From NCBI RefSeq assembly GCF_014207635.1, contig NZ_JACHIE010000004.1, positions 124,001-188,000 of the forward strand: a DNA stretch of 64,000 nucleotides, written 5' to 3'. The notes beneath the pieces are model-generated. The model saw nothing but the letters and a program-made list of their open reading frames with translations. It did not search any database and was not told the origin of the DNA. Made by a program: the position numbers and the translations under genes. The stretch's first letter is position 1. The number at the start of each line of letters is the position of its first letter. This stretch comes from Acetobacter lovaniensis. Its GTDB lineage: Bacteria > Pseudomonadota > Alphaproteobacteria > Acetobacterales > Acetobacteraceae. Of this stretch, positions 10,882-20,554 are shown one piece after another.

Positions 10882-11828
10882 TGGGCCGCAGTCCCTGGCG
10901 GGTGAACAGCACACAGCCGGACCTCCACCGGCGCGTAGCCCTTATAACCGGCGCAAACAGCGGTCTGGGGTTTGAGGCCGCACTCGGCCTTGCCCACCGT
11001 GGCGCAAAACTTCTTCTACCGGTCCGCAACCCCGAAAAAGGGCAGAATGCCCTGAACCGCCTGCGCGCGGACTGTCCCCGGGCGGATGTGACCCTGCTCC
11101 CGCTTAATCTGGCCTCCCTCCGCTCCGTGGCGGAATGTGCGCGAGCGGTTGCCGAGTTGACAGACCGGATTGATATCCAGATCAACAATGCTGGGATCAT
11201 GGCCCCGACGCGACGTATGGAAACCGAGGATGGATTCGAACTCCAGTTCGGCGTGAACCATCTGGGCCATTTTGCCCTGAGCGCACATCTGCGCCCCCTG
11301 CTTGAAGCGGCAAAGGGTGGAGGCGTGCTTGTAACCGTAGCCAGCCTTGCTGCGGGTAAAAACACCATCCACTTCAACGACCTGCAATGCCGCCACAGGT
11401 ATAGCCCGTTCGGGGCGTACCAGCAGAGCAAGCTGGCCAACCTGCTTTTCGCGCAGGAACTTGCCCGCAGAGCGGGGGAACGAGGCTGGAACGTCCACTC
11501 CCGCGCGGCGCATCCGGGGTGGGCGGCTACCTCCATTGTGGCTAACGGGCAGGCATCGACGCTACCCAAGCCACTAGGGCTGATCGAACAGACCCTTGGT
11601 ACGGCTATCCTGCGCGTTATGGGCCAGTCCGCCGCCAAAGGAGCCGAACCCCTGCTGTATGCTGCCCTCGCCCCTCAGGCGCGGGATGGAGATTACTATG
11701 GCCCGCAGGGCGCAGGTGAACGCCGTGGCCCGCCCGGCCCGGCCATTGTGCCCCCCACAGCCCGCAAGACCAGCCTGGCCACCCGCCTGTGGGATGTTTC
11801 GGAACGGCTGACCAACACGGCCTGGTAA
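10878..11828 (+). CDS. Short-chain dehydrogenase/reductase (retinol dehydrogenase-like)
   Basis: 316-residue SDR with a complete signature: cofactor loop TGANSGLG at 24-31, NNAG at 103-106, catalytic Ser156, and Tyr181/Lys185 in YQQSK. The length and C-terminal tail resemble the retinol-dehydrogenase/WW-domain oxidoreductase-like group of bacterial SDRs; substrate unknown. The start codon overlaps the dedA stop by four bases, so the two are probably one transcript. It is convergent with the helicase gene, 12 bases away. Confidence 0.88.
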   Translation: MMGRSPWRVNSTQPDLHRRVALITGANSGLGFEAALGLAHRGAKLLLPVRNPEKGQNALNRLRADCPRADVTLLPLNLASLRSVAECARAVAELTDRIDIQINNAGIMAPTRRMETEDGFELQFGVNHLGHFALSAHLRPLLEAAKGGGVLVTVASLAAGKNTIHFNDLQCRHRYSPFGAYQQSKLANLLFAQELARRAGERGWNVHSRAAHPGWAATSIVANGQASTLPKPLGLIEQTLGTAILRVMGQSAAKGAEPLLYAALAPQARDGDYYGPQGAGERRGPPGPAIVPPTARKTSLATRLWDVSERLTNTAW

Positions 11829-11840
11829 AAACCGGGCCGC

Positions 11841-14192
11841 TTACCCGTGCGTGGAGCGGCGCGCACGGCTCTGCTGGCGCAGAACGCGCTCGATCCAGTC
11901 ATTCAGTTTACGGGTGGTATCCTCCGCCTCTTCCCGGTCCGGGTAGATGGTGGGGAAGCGCAGCGCCAGCCAGCGCCACGCCACCAGCCGCTTATGCCGT
12001 TTTTCGGCCCGTTCCAGTTCCTCGCGCCCGGCGCGTTCGGCAGCAGGCAACGGGCCTGTGCCCGGTGGCAGCACACGGCGGCCAGCGGCATGGTCCGCCG
12101 CCCAGCCAACCAGACGCCTGATCCCGTTATCGCGGTCATCCACCGGGCACATGGCGTAGGACCAGCGGGTGGTCAGGTCCAGCCCTTCCACCCCTTCCAG
12201 CGCCGAGGCAATGGCAAAGGCCTGCTCCATATCCGACAGGCGATAATTGGGATCATCCTTGCGCAGAACCGCCCTGTGAATGCGTGAGAGCACGCCATAC
12301 AGGCTTTGCGAGCCTATTTCGGACGCAACAGCTTTTACAATGTCCGCATCGGGCTGCACATAGGGGCGCAGGTCATCAGGCAATTCGGCATCGGCATCCA
12401 ACTGGCGGCGCACAAAGCTCGGGCTGCCTGCACCAGCCAGCACGGCCACAACGCCTGTCTCGTGCTTGCCAAAACGGCCCGCACGCCCGCCAATCTGCTT
12501 GACCTCCTGCACAGTCAGGTCGCGTGTCTGCCGACCATCGTATTTTTTGAGCGCGGCAAACACCACCCGTTTGATGGACAGGTTAAGCCCCATGCCAATG
12601 GCATCCGTTGCCACCAGAATATCAGCCTGACCGTTGTTAAAGCGCTGCGCCTCCGCCCGGCGTACTTCCGGGCTGAGTGCGCCATACACCACAGCCACAC
12701 GCTTGCCATGCTGCATAAGGGCCGCACGCAGGTCCAGCACCTCCCTGCGGGAAAACGCAATCAGCGCATCCCCCGCCCCAAGGTCGGCCAGACGCACAGG
12801 CTGGCTGGCGGCCTTGAGCGGGCTTTTACGCTCGAGCGAGATTTCATCCAGCGGGTCACCACATAGTTCGGCAATCCGGCGGACCATGGGAATACAGTCC
12901 GGCGCACCCAGCACATACAGGTGCCGCGCTGGTGCCCCCATAATGGCGGCTGTCCATGCGGCACCACGGTCCGTATCAAACAGCATCTGGGCTTCATCAA
13001 TAACGGCCACATCAACCGGGCTGTAAAAGGGGCACATCTCCACCGTTGCAGCCAGATGTCGGCTTCCGGGGACTTCAATCCGCTCCTCCCCGGTGGACAG
13101 GGAGGCCTCAACCCCACGCGCGGCCAGAGCTTCGCGGAACTCATGCGCCAGCAGACGCAGGGGAGCGAGCGCCAGTCCGCTCTCCGCCTGTGCCAGCGCA
13201 TTAAGGGCTGTGTAGGACTTGCCGCTGTTGGTTGGCCCCGTGACCAGCGTAATCTGGCGGTTGAGGGCACGCGCGGTGCGGAAATGGGCCGCGTATTTGT
13301 CCAACGCCGCCACACGGGCGATCACGGCATTGGCGACCTTGCGCCCCATATCCGGCGCATGTTTGCCCTTGCCCGGACCTGTTGCGGGGCCACGTTCCTC
13401 CTTGCGCCACTCGGACAGGTTGCCCCGCAGGGCCACAAGTGCTGCGGGGTCGAACTCCCACCGCTCCCGCCCACCGGGTTCCTGCACCTTACGTGCAACG
13501 GGGAGCCGATTCTCGGCAATCCAGCGCAGGGCCTCGCGGTGGGAGCAATGGAGGAGTCGCGGCACCTCATTGAACGGCACAAGGCTGCTTTCCCATGCCC
13601 TAAGATGCTCTTCCTCCTGTGCGCGTTTGCTCTGGGCGGTTTCTTCTATCCGGCTGGCAGCCCGCTGGCGCTGAGCCTCTTCCTTGCGGGCGGTCTCCAG
13701 AAAGGGGTCGCCTTCGGGCAGATCAAAGGCAATAGCCACGGCCATAAGCAAAAGGTCGGTCTGGGCGGGGGATGGCACGCGCCCGATATCCACCAGATCC
13801 GCCTGAATGGCGGCAAACGCCGCATGGGGCGATGCCCCATACCCACGCAGGCGCGCCAGACTGACCGGTGCCAGAGCGTGCTCAAGCGCCTGATCATCCA
13901 CTGCCGGGTCGGTAATCCCGCCGACAGCCTCTTCTATTTCTTCCCGCGTAATCCAGATTCGGCCACTGCGGCGCGTACGGTCCAGCAGGCGGGAAATCCA
14001 TTTTTTACGCCGTACCTGGCACAGCGCAGCCCGATAGACCTCAACCGGAACTTCGCGCGCTCCGGGTTCAAGTGCCCGCGCAATGCGGCGCAGAACCTCT
14101 GTTTCTTCCTTGGGTTCGGGCTGGAGGCCCGTATGGGCCACGGCATGGGCAAGCGCTTCACGCGCGGGGGAGGCGGGGCTATCTGACGTCAT
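11841..14192 (-). CDS. SUV3/Mgs1-like ATP-dependent RNA helicase (copy 1)
   Basis: 783-residue superfamily 2 helicase of the SUV3 type. The N-terminal ~300 residues are family-specific, with a charged, probably coiled-coil stretch near 165-200. Walker A GPTNSGKS is at 319-326, the DEAQ box at 399-402, then the VATDAIGMGLNLSI and QIGGRAGRFG (motifs V and VI) of the second RecA domain. SUV3 proteins unwind RNA during decay, in mitochondria as part of the degradosome; the bacterial role is poorly known. A second member occurs at 41254-43848. The ATG at 14192 was chosen as the first in-frame ATG. Confidence 0.88.
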   Translation of the reverse strand: MTSDSPASPAREALAHAVAHTGLQPEPKEETEVLRRIARALEPGAREVPVEVYRAALCQVRRKKWISRLLDRTRRSGRIWITREEIEEAVGGITDPAVDDQALEHALAPVSLARLRGYGASPHAAFAAIQADLVDIGRVPSPAQTDLLLMAVAIAFDLPEGDPFLETARKEEAQRQRAASRIEETAQSKRAQEEEHLRAWESSLVPFNEVPRLLHCSHREALRWIAENRLPVARKVQEPGGRERWEFDPAALVALRGNLSEWRKEERGPATGPGKGKHAPDMGRKVANAVIARVAALDKYAAHFRTARALNRQITLVTGPTNSGKSYTALNALAQAESGLALAPLRLLAHEFREALAARGVEASLSTGEERIEVPGSRHLAATVEMCPFYSPVDVAVIDEAQMLFDTDRGAAWTAAIMGAPARHLYVLGAPDCIPMVRRIAELCGDPLDEISLERKSPLKAASQPVRLADLGAGDALIAFSRREVLDLRAALMQHGKRVAVVYGALSPEVRRAEAQRFNNGQADILVATDAIGMGLNLSIKRVVFAALKKYDGRQTRDLTVQEVKQIGGRAGRFGKHETGVVAVLAGAGSPSFVRRQLDADAELPDDLRPYVQPDADIVKAVASEIGSQSLYGVLSRIHRAVLRKDDPNYRLSDMEQAFAIASALEGVEGLDLTTRWSYAMCPVDDRDNGIRRLVGWAADHAAGRRVLPPGTGPLPAAERAGREELERAEKRHKRLVAWRWLALRFPTIYPDREEAEDTTRKLNDWIERVLRQQSRARRSTHG

Positions 14193-14553
14193 GCCCTACT
14201 CTTGCGTCATCCCGGGCGGCGGAACAATGGGCCTTGCCCAATACTTCATGGAAAAATCCAACATTGTCCCCGCCAATGGAGGGCGCAGCACACTCTACGC
14301 TTGATATGGCAGCCACCTTGTGCCCATTGTGCCCGCCACTGGCGGTTTGTGGCTTCCAAGCGAGGCTGTTCCTGCCCTGCTGTGTGAAGCAGGAACACGT
14401 CTCGTGACGAATTTGCACTGGCGTCCCACGCGCCTGCCCCTTAAAAACGCCGCCAAAGCACCAGGGTTGCCTTTTGCCTGTTGAAGCACTGCCCCCTTTG
14501 GGCAAAAGCGCGCCATCTATCTGATCTGCTATAAGCGGAGTACAAAGCGGTCC
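14193..14553. other. Divergent intergenic region with a 9-bp inverted repeat
   Basis: About 360 bases between the divergent helicase and ferredoxin reductase genes; no credible gene. It holds a perfect 9-bp inverted repeat, TGTTCCTGC (14367-14375) and GCAGGAACA (14389-14397) with a 13-base loop, without a T run. This could be an operator or leader hairpin. Promoters for both genes must lie here, but none stands out. Confidence 0.4.
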
Positions 14554-15450
14554 ATGTCTGAAACCATTCTTGATAACGACGTTCTCCCCCGGATGTCTGC
14601 CTCTGAAGTGCCGAGCAGCCTGCTGCCGGTAGAAGGGCAGGACGGTATGTGGCACCTTGCTCCCCCCACCAAGGAGTATGGTCACCTCTACCCGGCCAAG
14701 GTGCTGACCGTGCACCACTGGACCGACCGCCTGTTCACCTTCACCACCACGCGTGACCCTGGCCTGCGGTTTGAGAACGGCCAGTTCGCCATGATCGGGA
14801 TTGAAGTGGACGGCAAGCCCCTGCTGCGTGCCTACTCCATTGCCTCCCCCAATTATGCGGACGAAATGGAGTTCCTCTCCATTGCCGTGCCTGATGGCCC
14901 GCTGACCTCGCGCCTGCGCCACGTCAAGGTAGGCGACACGGTTCTGATCGGGCGCAAGCCCACCGGCACCCTGCTGCTGGACAACCTGCGCCCCGGGCGG
15001 AACCTGTACTTCCTGTCCACCGGCACGGGTCTGGCTCCCTTCATGAGCCTGATCAAGGACCCGGAATGCTATGAGCGTTACGACCACGTGATCCTGAGCC
15101 ACACGGTCCGTATTTCGGGTGAGCTGGCCTATGCCAACCATATCCGCCACGAACTGCCCCAGCACGAGTTCCTTGGCGAGGACATCAGCGGCAAGCTGCT
15201 TTACTACCCCGCCGTCACGCGTGAGGACTTTGCCGTAACCGACCGCATTACCAAGCTGATCGAAACTGGCAAGATCTTTACGGATCTGAACATCCCCGCT
15301 CTGGACCCCGAGCATGACCGCGTGATGATCTGCGGTTCGCCCGAAATGCTGGCCGATACGGAAGCCCTGCTTCAGGCCCGCGGGTTTGATGAAGGCAACA
15401 TGTCCACCCCCGGTGCTTACGTGGTGGAAAAAGCATTTGCCGAACGGTAA
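14554..15450 (+). CDS. fpr: Ferredoxin--NADP+ reductase
   Basis: 298 residues, subfamily I bacterial FPR with an N-terminal extension of about 45 residues. FAD-binding motif RAYSIASPNY, NADP-binding FLSTGTGLAPFMS, and the C-terminal YVVEKAFAER with the aromatic residue near the end, typical of bacterial enzymes. It exchanges electrons between NADPH and ferredoxin/flavodoxin in redox defence and biosynthesis. glutathione reductase follows 59 bases downstream on the same strand. A 7Fe ferredoxin (44014) in this window is a plausible partner. Confidence 0.94.
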   Translation: MSETILDNDVLPRMSASEVPSSLLPVEGQDGMWHLAPPTKEYGHLYPAKVLTVHHWTDRLFTFTTTRDPGLRFENGQFAMIGIEVDGKPLLRAYSIASPNYADEMEFLSIAVPDGPLTSRLRHVKVGDTVLIGRKPTGTLLLDNLRPGRNLYFLSTGTGLAPFMSLIKDPECYERYDHVILSHTVRISGELAYANHIRHELPQHEFLGEDISGKLLYYPAVTREDFAVTDRITKLIETGKIFTDLNIPALDPEHDRVMICGSPEMLADTEALLQARGFDEGNMSTPGAYVVEKAFAER

Positions 15451-15509
15451 AGGTAGTCCCACCTTACTGTAAAAGACCCCTCAGCCCAGCACCAAAGGAA
15501 CCCTGCCCC

Positions 15510-16907
15510 ATGACGTATGACTTTGATCTTCTGGTCATAGGAGCAGGCTCCGGCGGTGTTCGGTGCGCCCGCATTGCCGCTGGCCACGGTGCGCGTGTTG
15601 GTGTGGTGGAAAGCCGCCACTGGGGGGGCACATGCGTCAATCTTGGCTGTGTGCCCAAAAAGCTGATGGTCATGGCCAGCGATTATGCCAACATGGTGGA
15701 AGACAGCCACGGCTTTGGCTGGTCCACCGCACCGGGCACCCATAGCTGGCCAACCCTGATTGCCGCCAAGGACCGCGAAATTACGCGCCTGAACGGTATT
15801 TATGTCTCCATGCTGGAAAAAGCGGGCATTACGCTCTTTACCGGCCATGCCGAGTTTGTGGATGGGCATACCCTGCGTATCACCCCCTCCCCTCTGGCCC
15901 CCACGGAACAGCCCCGGACCATTACCGCCGAGCGGATTGTAATTGCCACCGGCTCCACCCCCACCAAGCTGGATATTCCCGGAGCCGAACTGGCCATTAC
16001 CTCGGACGAGGCCTTTGCCCTGCCGCAGCGCCCCGAACGGGTAATCATGATCGGGAGCGGGTATATCGGCATTGAATTTGCCGGTATCTTTGCAGGACTT
16101 GGCTCGCAGGTAGACCTTGTTTACCGCCGCGACCTGCCCCTGCGCGGCTTTGATGAAGACATGCGCACCGCACTGGCAGACGCCATAGATGCCCGTGGCA
16201 TTACCCAGCACCGCCATGCCAACCCCACCAGCATAACCCGGAACGGGGCCGAGCTGGTCCTGACACTGGATAACGGGCAGACGCTGCGCGCGGACTGCAT
16301 CTTCATGGCCACAGGCCGCCGCCCCAAAATTGATGCGCTGGGACTGGGCAGGACATCCATCACCACCGCCGGTAACGGCCGCATTCAGGTTGATGGCAAC
16401 AGCGAGACGGCACACCCCGGCATTTACGCCATCGGGGACGTGACCGACCGGATCAACCTCACCCCCGTTGCCATTGCGGAAGGGCATAATCTGGCCGATC
16501 GCCTGTTTGGGCAGGCCCCCCCGCGCCAGTGGTGCTATGCGACCACTCCCAAGGCGGTCTTTTTCTCCCCCCCCCTTGCCACGGTTGGCCTGACGGAGGA
16601 GGAAGCCACGCAAAACGGGGCGGTGGATATTTACCTGACCCGCTTTAACCCCATGCGCTACACGCTGGCAGGCCGCGTGCGCAAAACGGTCATGAAACTG
16701 GTTGTGGACCAGCAGAGCCAGAAGGTGGTTGGCGTGCATATTCTGGGCGACGAAGCACCAGAAATGCTACAGGCCGTAGCCATTGCCGTAACAGCCGGGC
16801 TGACCAAGGCCGACTTTGACCGCACCATTGGTATTCACCCCACCTCAGCCGAGGAGCTGGTGACCATGCGCACCCGCACACGCACCACCCCCAAAGCTGA
16901 CAAGTAA
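15510..16907 (+). CDS. gor: Glutathione-disulfide reductase
   Basis: 465-residue class I pyridine nucleotide disulfide oxidoreductase. FAD motif GAGSGG at 11-16, redox-active disulfide in GGTCVNLGCVPKK (Cys42/Cys47), the second dinucleotide fold GSGYIGIEFAG, and the C-terminal HPTSAEE with the catalytic His near 443. The sequence around the disulfide is that of glutathione reductase and not of lipoamide dehydrogenase. Recycles GSSG with NADPH in the cytoplasm. It lies between fpr and dihydroorotase, ten bases upstream of the latter. Confidence 0.93.
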   Translation: MTYDFDLLVIGAGSGGVRCARIAAGHGARVGVVESRHWGGTCVNLGCVPKKLMVMASDYANMVEDSHGFGWSTAPGTHSWPTLIAAKDREITRLNGIYVSMLEKAGITLFTGHAEFVDGHTLRITPSPLAPTEQPRTITAERIVIATGSTPTKLDIPGAELAITSDEAFALPQRPERVIMIGSGYIGIEFAGIFAGLGSQVDLVYRRDLPLRGFDEDMRTALADAIDARGITQHRHANPTSITRNGAELVLTLDNGQTLRADCIFMATGRRPKIDALGLGRTSITTAGNGRIQVDGNSETAHPGIYAIGDVTDRINLTPVAIAEGHNLADRLFGQAPPRQWCYATTPKAVFFSPPLATVGLTEEEATQNGAVDIYLTRFNPMRYTLAGRVRKTVMKLVVDQQSQKVVGVHILGDEAPEMLQAVAIAVTAGLTKADFDRTIGIHPTSAEELVTMRTRTRTTPKADK

Positions 16908-16917
16908 GGACACCCCC

Positions 16918-18267
16918 ATGGCCGCATCCGCACAGAACACTCCGCACAAGGCGCATGATCTGGCGCTCAAAAACGGTTCCGTGGTACTGCCTGATGGCAC
17001 GGTAGAAACAACGGTATATGTGCGCAATGGCCAGATTAGCGCCATTGGTGGCACGGCGGATGCCGCGCGGGTTATTGATTGTAGCGGCCTGACTATTCTC
17101 CCCGGCGTGATCGACACTCAGGTTCATTTCCGTGAACCCGGAGCCGTGGAAAACGAAGACCTTGAAACCGGCAGCCGGTCCGCCGTGCTTGGCGGGGTCA
17201 CCGGCGTTTTTGAAATGCCGAACACCAAACCCACCACCTCCACACCCGAAGCCGTGGCCGACAAACTGGCCCGCGCCAAAGACCGGATGTGGTGCGAACA
17301 CGCATTTTATGTTGGTGCGACATCCGACAATGCCGACCAGTGCGGGGAGCTGGAAAAACTGCCCGGCACTGCGGGGATCAAGGTGTTCATGGGCTCTTCC
17401 ACAGGCAACCTGCTGGTCTCTGATGATGCCATGCTTGAACGCGTCCTGCGCTCCGGCCAGCGCCGGGTGGCCATTCATGCCGAAGATGAAGCCCGGCTGA
17501 TCGAACGCATGGGAGAACGTGTGGAAGGGGACCCCTCCTCCCACCCCGTCTGGCGGGATGATGAAACGGCATTACGCGCAACTGCCCGTGTGCTGCATCT
17601 GGCCCGCAAAACCGGGCGGCGCGTGCATATCCTGCACATTACCACCCCTGCGGAACTGGAACTGATTGCCCAGCACCGCGACATCGCCACCTGCGAGCTA
17701 ACGCCCCAGCACCTGACACTGGCAGCCGAAGATGCTTACCCACGTCTGGGCACGTTTGCCCAGATGAACCCCCCCATCCGCTCCGCTGCGCACCGCGACG
17801 GATTGTGGCACTGGGTCACGCAGGGTATGCCTGATGTTATTGGCTCCGACCATGCGCCCCATAGTCTGGCCAACAAGAGCAAGCCCTACCCGGCCTCTCC
17901 CTCTGGCATGCCGGGTGTGCAGACATTGCTCCCCCTTATGCTCAACCATGTGGCCCACCACCGCCTGACCCTGCGTCGGCTGGTGGACCTGACATCCGCC
18001 GGTCCCCAGCGCCTGTTTGGTCTGGTGCGCAAAGGCCGGATTGCCGTAGGGTATGATGCGGATTTTACCATTGTGGACCTGAAGGCGCGCTGGACCATAG
18101 AGCAGGACTGGCTGGCCTCGCGCTGTGGCTGGTCCCCATTCACGGGCGAGACCCTGACCGGCAAACCTGTGGGCACCGTTATTCGCGGGCAGCAGGTGAT
18201 GTGGGAAGGAACACTGGCGGACAAAGCGACAGGCAAGCCTTTCCGCTTTGACGCAACAGACAAATAG
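16918..18267 (+). CDS. pyrC: Dihydroorotase (class I type)
   Basis: 449-residue amidohydrolase of pyrimidine synthesis (carbamoyl-aspartate to dihydroorotate). Metal site motifs: DTQVHFREPG at 66-75, the carboxylated-lysine segment GIKVFMGSS, IHAEDE, HILHIT and GSDHAPH. The usual first His of the HxH pair is Gln68 here (QVH). All other ligands remain, so the active site may bind one fewer metal through protein ligands. The start is ten bases after gor. An alternative is a related amidohydrolase, but the REPG, NPP and SDHAPH motifs favour dihydroorotase. Confidence 0.87.
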   Translation: MAASAQNTPHKAHDLALKNGSVVLPDGTVETTVYVRNGQISAIGGTADAARVIDCSGLTILPGVIDTQVHFREPGAVENEDLETGSRSAVLGGVTGVFEMPNTKPTTSTPEAVADKLARAKDRMWCEHAFYVGATSDNADQCGELEKLPGTAGIKVFMGSSTGNLLVSDDAMLERVLRSGQRRVAIHAEDEARLIERMGERVEGDPSSHPVWRDDETALRATARVLHLARKTGRRVHILHITTPAELELIAQHRDIATCELTPQHLTLAAEDAYPRLGTFAQMNPPIRSAAHRDGLWHWVTQGMPDVIGSDHAPHSLANKSKPYPASPSGMPGVQTLLPLMLNHVAHHRLTLRRLVDLTSAGPQRLFGLVRKGRIAVGYDADFTIVDLKARWTIEQDWLASRCGWSPFTGETLTGKPVGTVIRGQQVMWEGTLADKATGKPFRFDATDK

Positions 18268-18327
18268 ATCAATCAGAACTACTCTCTGCCAAACAGAGCC
18301 AATATAGATCAGCCAGACATTCAAACC

Positions 18328-18355
18328 AGATAAGCGGTCAAAAGACCGCTTATCT
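18328..18355. terminator. Perfect 12-bp inverted repeat between convergent genes
   Basis: AGATAAGCGGTC, loop AAAA, GACCGCTTATCT. It sits between the converging dihydroorotase and tad transcripts. There is no long T run, so function as a bidirectional terminator is inferred from position and stem strength. Confidence 0.6.
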
Positions 18356-18407
18356 TCAAATCCGCTCCTATCTTCCCCCATGCTCGGGGAACATTACGCC
18401 AACCCGG

Positions 18408-19949
18408 TTACTGGGCAAGGCGCAAAGCCGAAATCTGCCCTGCAACACTGGCAAAAGCCGCCTGCATGTTCGCAGCACTTGGTGATTCGAAATAATGATT
18501 ACTATCCGTCACACACGCTTTCATTGTGTTGATTGCGGCATTATCCACCGATGATCCCTGATGGGTATAAAGAATAACATAAATATCTATACCCACAGCT
18601 TTCATATTAGAGCAGACCTGAATAACAAGATTATCCAGTATGGGCCGAACAGTGTTCTGGAACCCATAATAATATCCACTGACAGTTGCCAGCTTATTAT
18701 CCAGCAACCGTCCAAATGCCGTTTCGTCACTATTCCACCATCCGCCAGAGACATTAGAATTAAAATCCGGCCATCCAAAAAAACAGGGGCACATTTGATT
18801 GGTGCCATCAGTCATCAGCACAAGAATCTTCTTCGTGCTGGACTGTCCATAATCATATGGCATGTCTGGTAAGGAACTGGACCACAGCCCTTTCCACTTG
18901 GGACTTATGGTAAACCAGCCTGTCTGCAATGCATTCTGGATCAATGTTCCGCCACGCATCAACGTTGGCATAAGGCTGATTTCTTTTTCAACCGTCGCCT
19001 TCGACGCCGTCTCAGGCAATAACGCAAGCGGAGGACATCCTAAATTTGGACCAACCTCACTCGCCGAAACAGTCGGAGGATCAGATGCCGACAAAGTAAT
19101 TGGCGCAGTTTCCGTAATCCCCGGACCGCCATTAATACTCCAGTCATTATCCCCGTAGAAACACCCCCACCCGTAAGCGCACTGATATGGTGCTTGCCCA
19201 TAAGTGCTCGGCCAGAAAAAAGGCTGGAACAGATAATTGGATGTGGGCGGATTTTCACTCATATCTGCCTTTCCATTACTTGTATAACGTGCAAATACAC
19301 ACCCACCCCATCCATTTTTACCATATTTCAGAGTAGAAATATTAGCTGAGCTATCCAGCCAGTTTGCATGTGACTTTCCAATATTGACTTCACCACCAAA
19401 CGGCACAACAGAAACCCATGTTGTTGTCGTTGTTGTACTATCCCCATAGACTGTTTCAACCAGATTGGTTGCACCAGCTTTAAGAGCTGCAATACCATCA
19501 TCGCCCAGTGAGTTTGTATTATCCAGCACAAGAGCAACCTCAAGCCCACCCCCTGCGGCAACGACCTGAGCCTGTGCTGTTACTGGAATCTGATTCCAGC
19601 CAAAAATTCTGACAAACACCATTGGGACATTTGCCGTGGCCGAGATGTTCAACGTAGACGCATTGACAAGCGTAAGTTGTGGACCAGGGGTCTGCGATCC
19701 TACAGGACCGAGCCCATTAGCAACACGATTGACTGCAAAATTCTGCCAGAAAACCAGAGTAGCATCGGCGTCACGGGTAGAAGATTTGACTTCCCTCCCA
19801 GCCGTAAGTGCAGCCGCATCAATGGCGGTCTGTAATCTTACGCGTGTCAGATAGGTGCGGGAAAAATCAATACCCATGGCAACAGATGCAATCATGGCGA
19901 ACATGGCTAGACCAACAATCAGCCCCACAGCTCCTTTACGATCCATCAT
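18408..19949 (-). CDS. tadG: TadG-like pilus assembly protein with von Willebrand A domain
   Basis: About 513 residues; last gene of the tad operon. The N-terminal TadE/TadG-like segment is one membrane helix (GLIVGLAMFAMIASVAMGIDFSR) followed by LQTAIDAAALTAGR. A vWA domain starts at EVALVLDNTNSL, a variant MIDAS loop, and continues through KKILVLMTDGTNQMCP. The insert is rich in Trp, Tyr and Cys. TadG proteins are membrane-anchored, envelope-exposed components of Flp pilus systems. I chose the ATG at 19949, which overlaps the upstream stop as ATGA and has GAGAGA upstream; an ATG at 19955 is too close to that RBS. Confidence 0.86.
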   Translation of the reverse strand: MMDRKGAVGLIVGLAMFAMIASVAMGIDFSRTYLTRVRLQTAIDAAALTAGREVKSSTRDADATLVFWQNFAVNRVANGLGPVGSQTPGPQLTLVNASTLNISATANVPMVFVRIFGWNQIPVTAQAQVVAAGGGLEVALVLDNTNSLGDDGIAALKAGATNLVETVYGDSTTTTTTWVSVVPFGGEVNIGKSHANWLDSSANISTLKYGKNGWGGCVFARYTSNGKADMSENPPTSNYLFQPFFWPSTYGQAPYQCAYGWGCFYGDNDWSINGGPGITETAPITLSASDPPTVSASEVGPNLGCPPLALLPETASKATVEKEISLMPTLMRGGTLIQNALQTGWFTISPKWKGLWSSSLPDMPYDYGQSSTKKILVLMTDGTNQMCPCFFGWPDFNSNVSGGWWNSDETAFGRLLDNKLATVSGYYYGFQNTVRPILDNLVIQVCSNMKAVGIDIYVILYTHQGSSVDNAAINTMKACVTDSNHYFESPSAANMQAAFASVAGQISALRLAQ

Positions 19950-20554
19950 GTGCATTCTCTCGCTGTTGCCGTTGTATCAAGCCTGCCAATGCCAATATTG
20001 GTGCCGAAAAAACGGGCTGGCAGAACAGACTGGCTGCTAAGCACTGGACTGTCCTGACTGGTGATCAGCTTCGAAGCAAACTGCCATAATCCAGGCCGGG
20101 CAAACGCCTCCACCACGACAAATGTCTGAATGGCATTCATGGAGACACCAGATATCGCATATTGTGAAAGACTTGCTGAAGTAATCCCACTATTAAAAAC
20201 AGTGGAGCCAATTCGCTTCTGCCAGTAAATAGAGAGATTGTTATTCTGGTCCGGACCTATTGCGGTAATGATAACGGCTCCGTTTGTCGGGCCGGTAATG
20301 TCCAGAGGAGCGGCGATCTGCTGCGCATCGGCAAAAAAAACATTCAGGTCATACGGGTCTGAAATATGCTGGCACTGGGCAATAATCTGCCCGACCTGCG
20401 TTGTCACCGAGTGCAGGCGCATCCAGTTCCTGAATTCAAGAATGAGATCTGTTGCACCCAACAGCAGCAAAAGAACAACCGGAGCAACGAGCGCAAGTTC
20501 CAGCGCAGCGGAGCCCTTGCAATTAGCAGCTAATCGTGCCTGAAAACGGTTCAT
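19946..20554 (-). CDS. TadE-like pseudopilin (second copy)
   Basis: 202 residues. The N-terminal GSAALELALVAPVVLLLLLGATDL segment is a TadE-like prepilin helix, with the conserved Glu five residues into the hydrophobic part. The rest is a periplasmic domain of unknown fold. Overlaps the preceding TadE-like gene by 32 bases and the following tadG by four bases. TadE/TadF are processed by the Tad prepilin peptidase and act as minor pilins. This could equally be called TadF; the distinction is not clear from sequence. Confidence 0.82.
   Translation of the reverse strand: MNRFQARLAANCKGSAALELALVAPVVLLLLLGATDLILEFRNWMRLHSVTTQVGQIIAQCQHISDPYDLNVFFADAQQIAAPLDITGPTNGAVIITAIGPDQNNNLSIYWQKRIGSTVFNSGITSASLSQYAISGVSMNAIQTFVVVEAFARPGLWQFASKLITSQDSPVLSSQSVLPARFFGTNIGIGRLDTTATARECT

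Noticed and set aside
14367-14397. Inverted repeat as a rho-independent terminator
   Set aside because: It lies between divergent genes where no transcript should end, and it has no T run; more likely an operator or leader structure.
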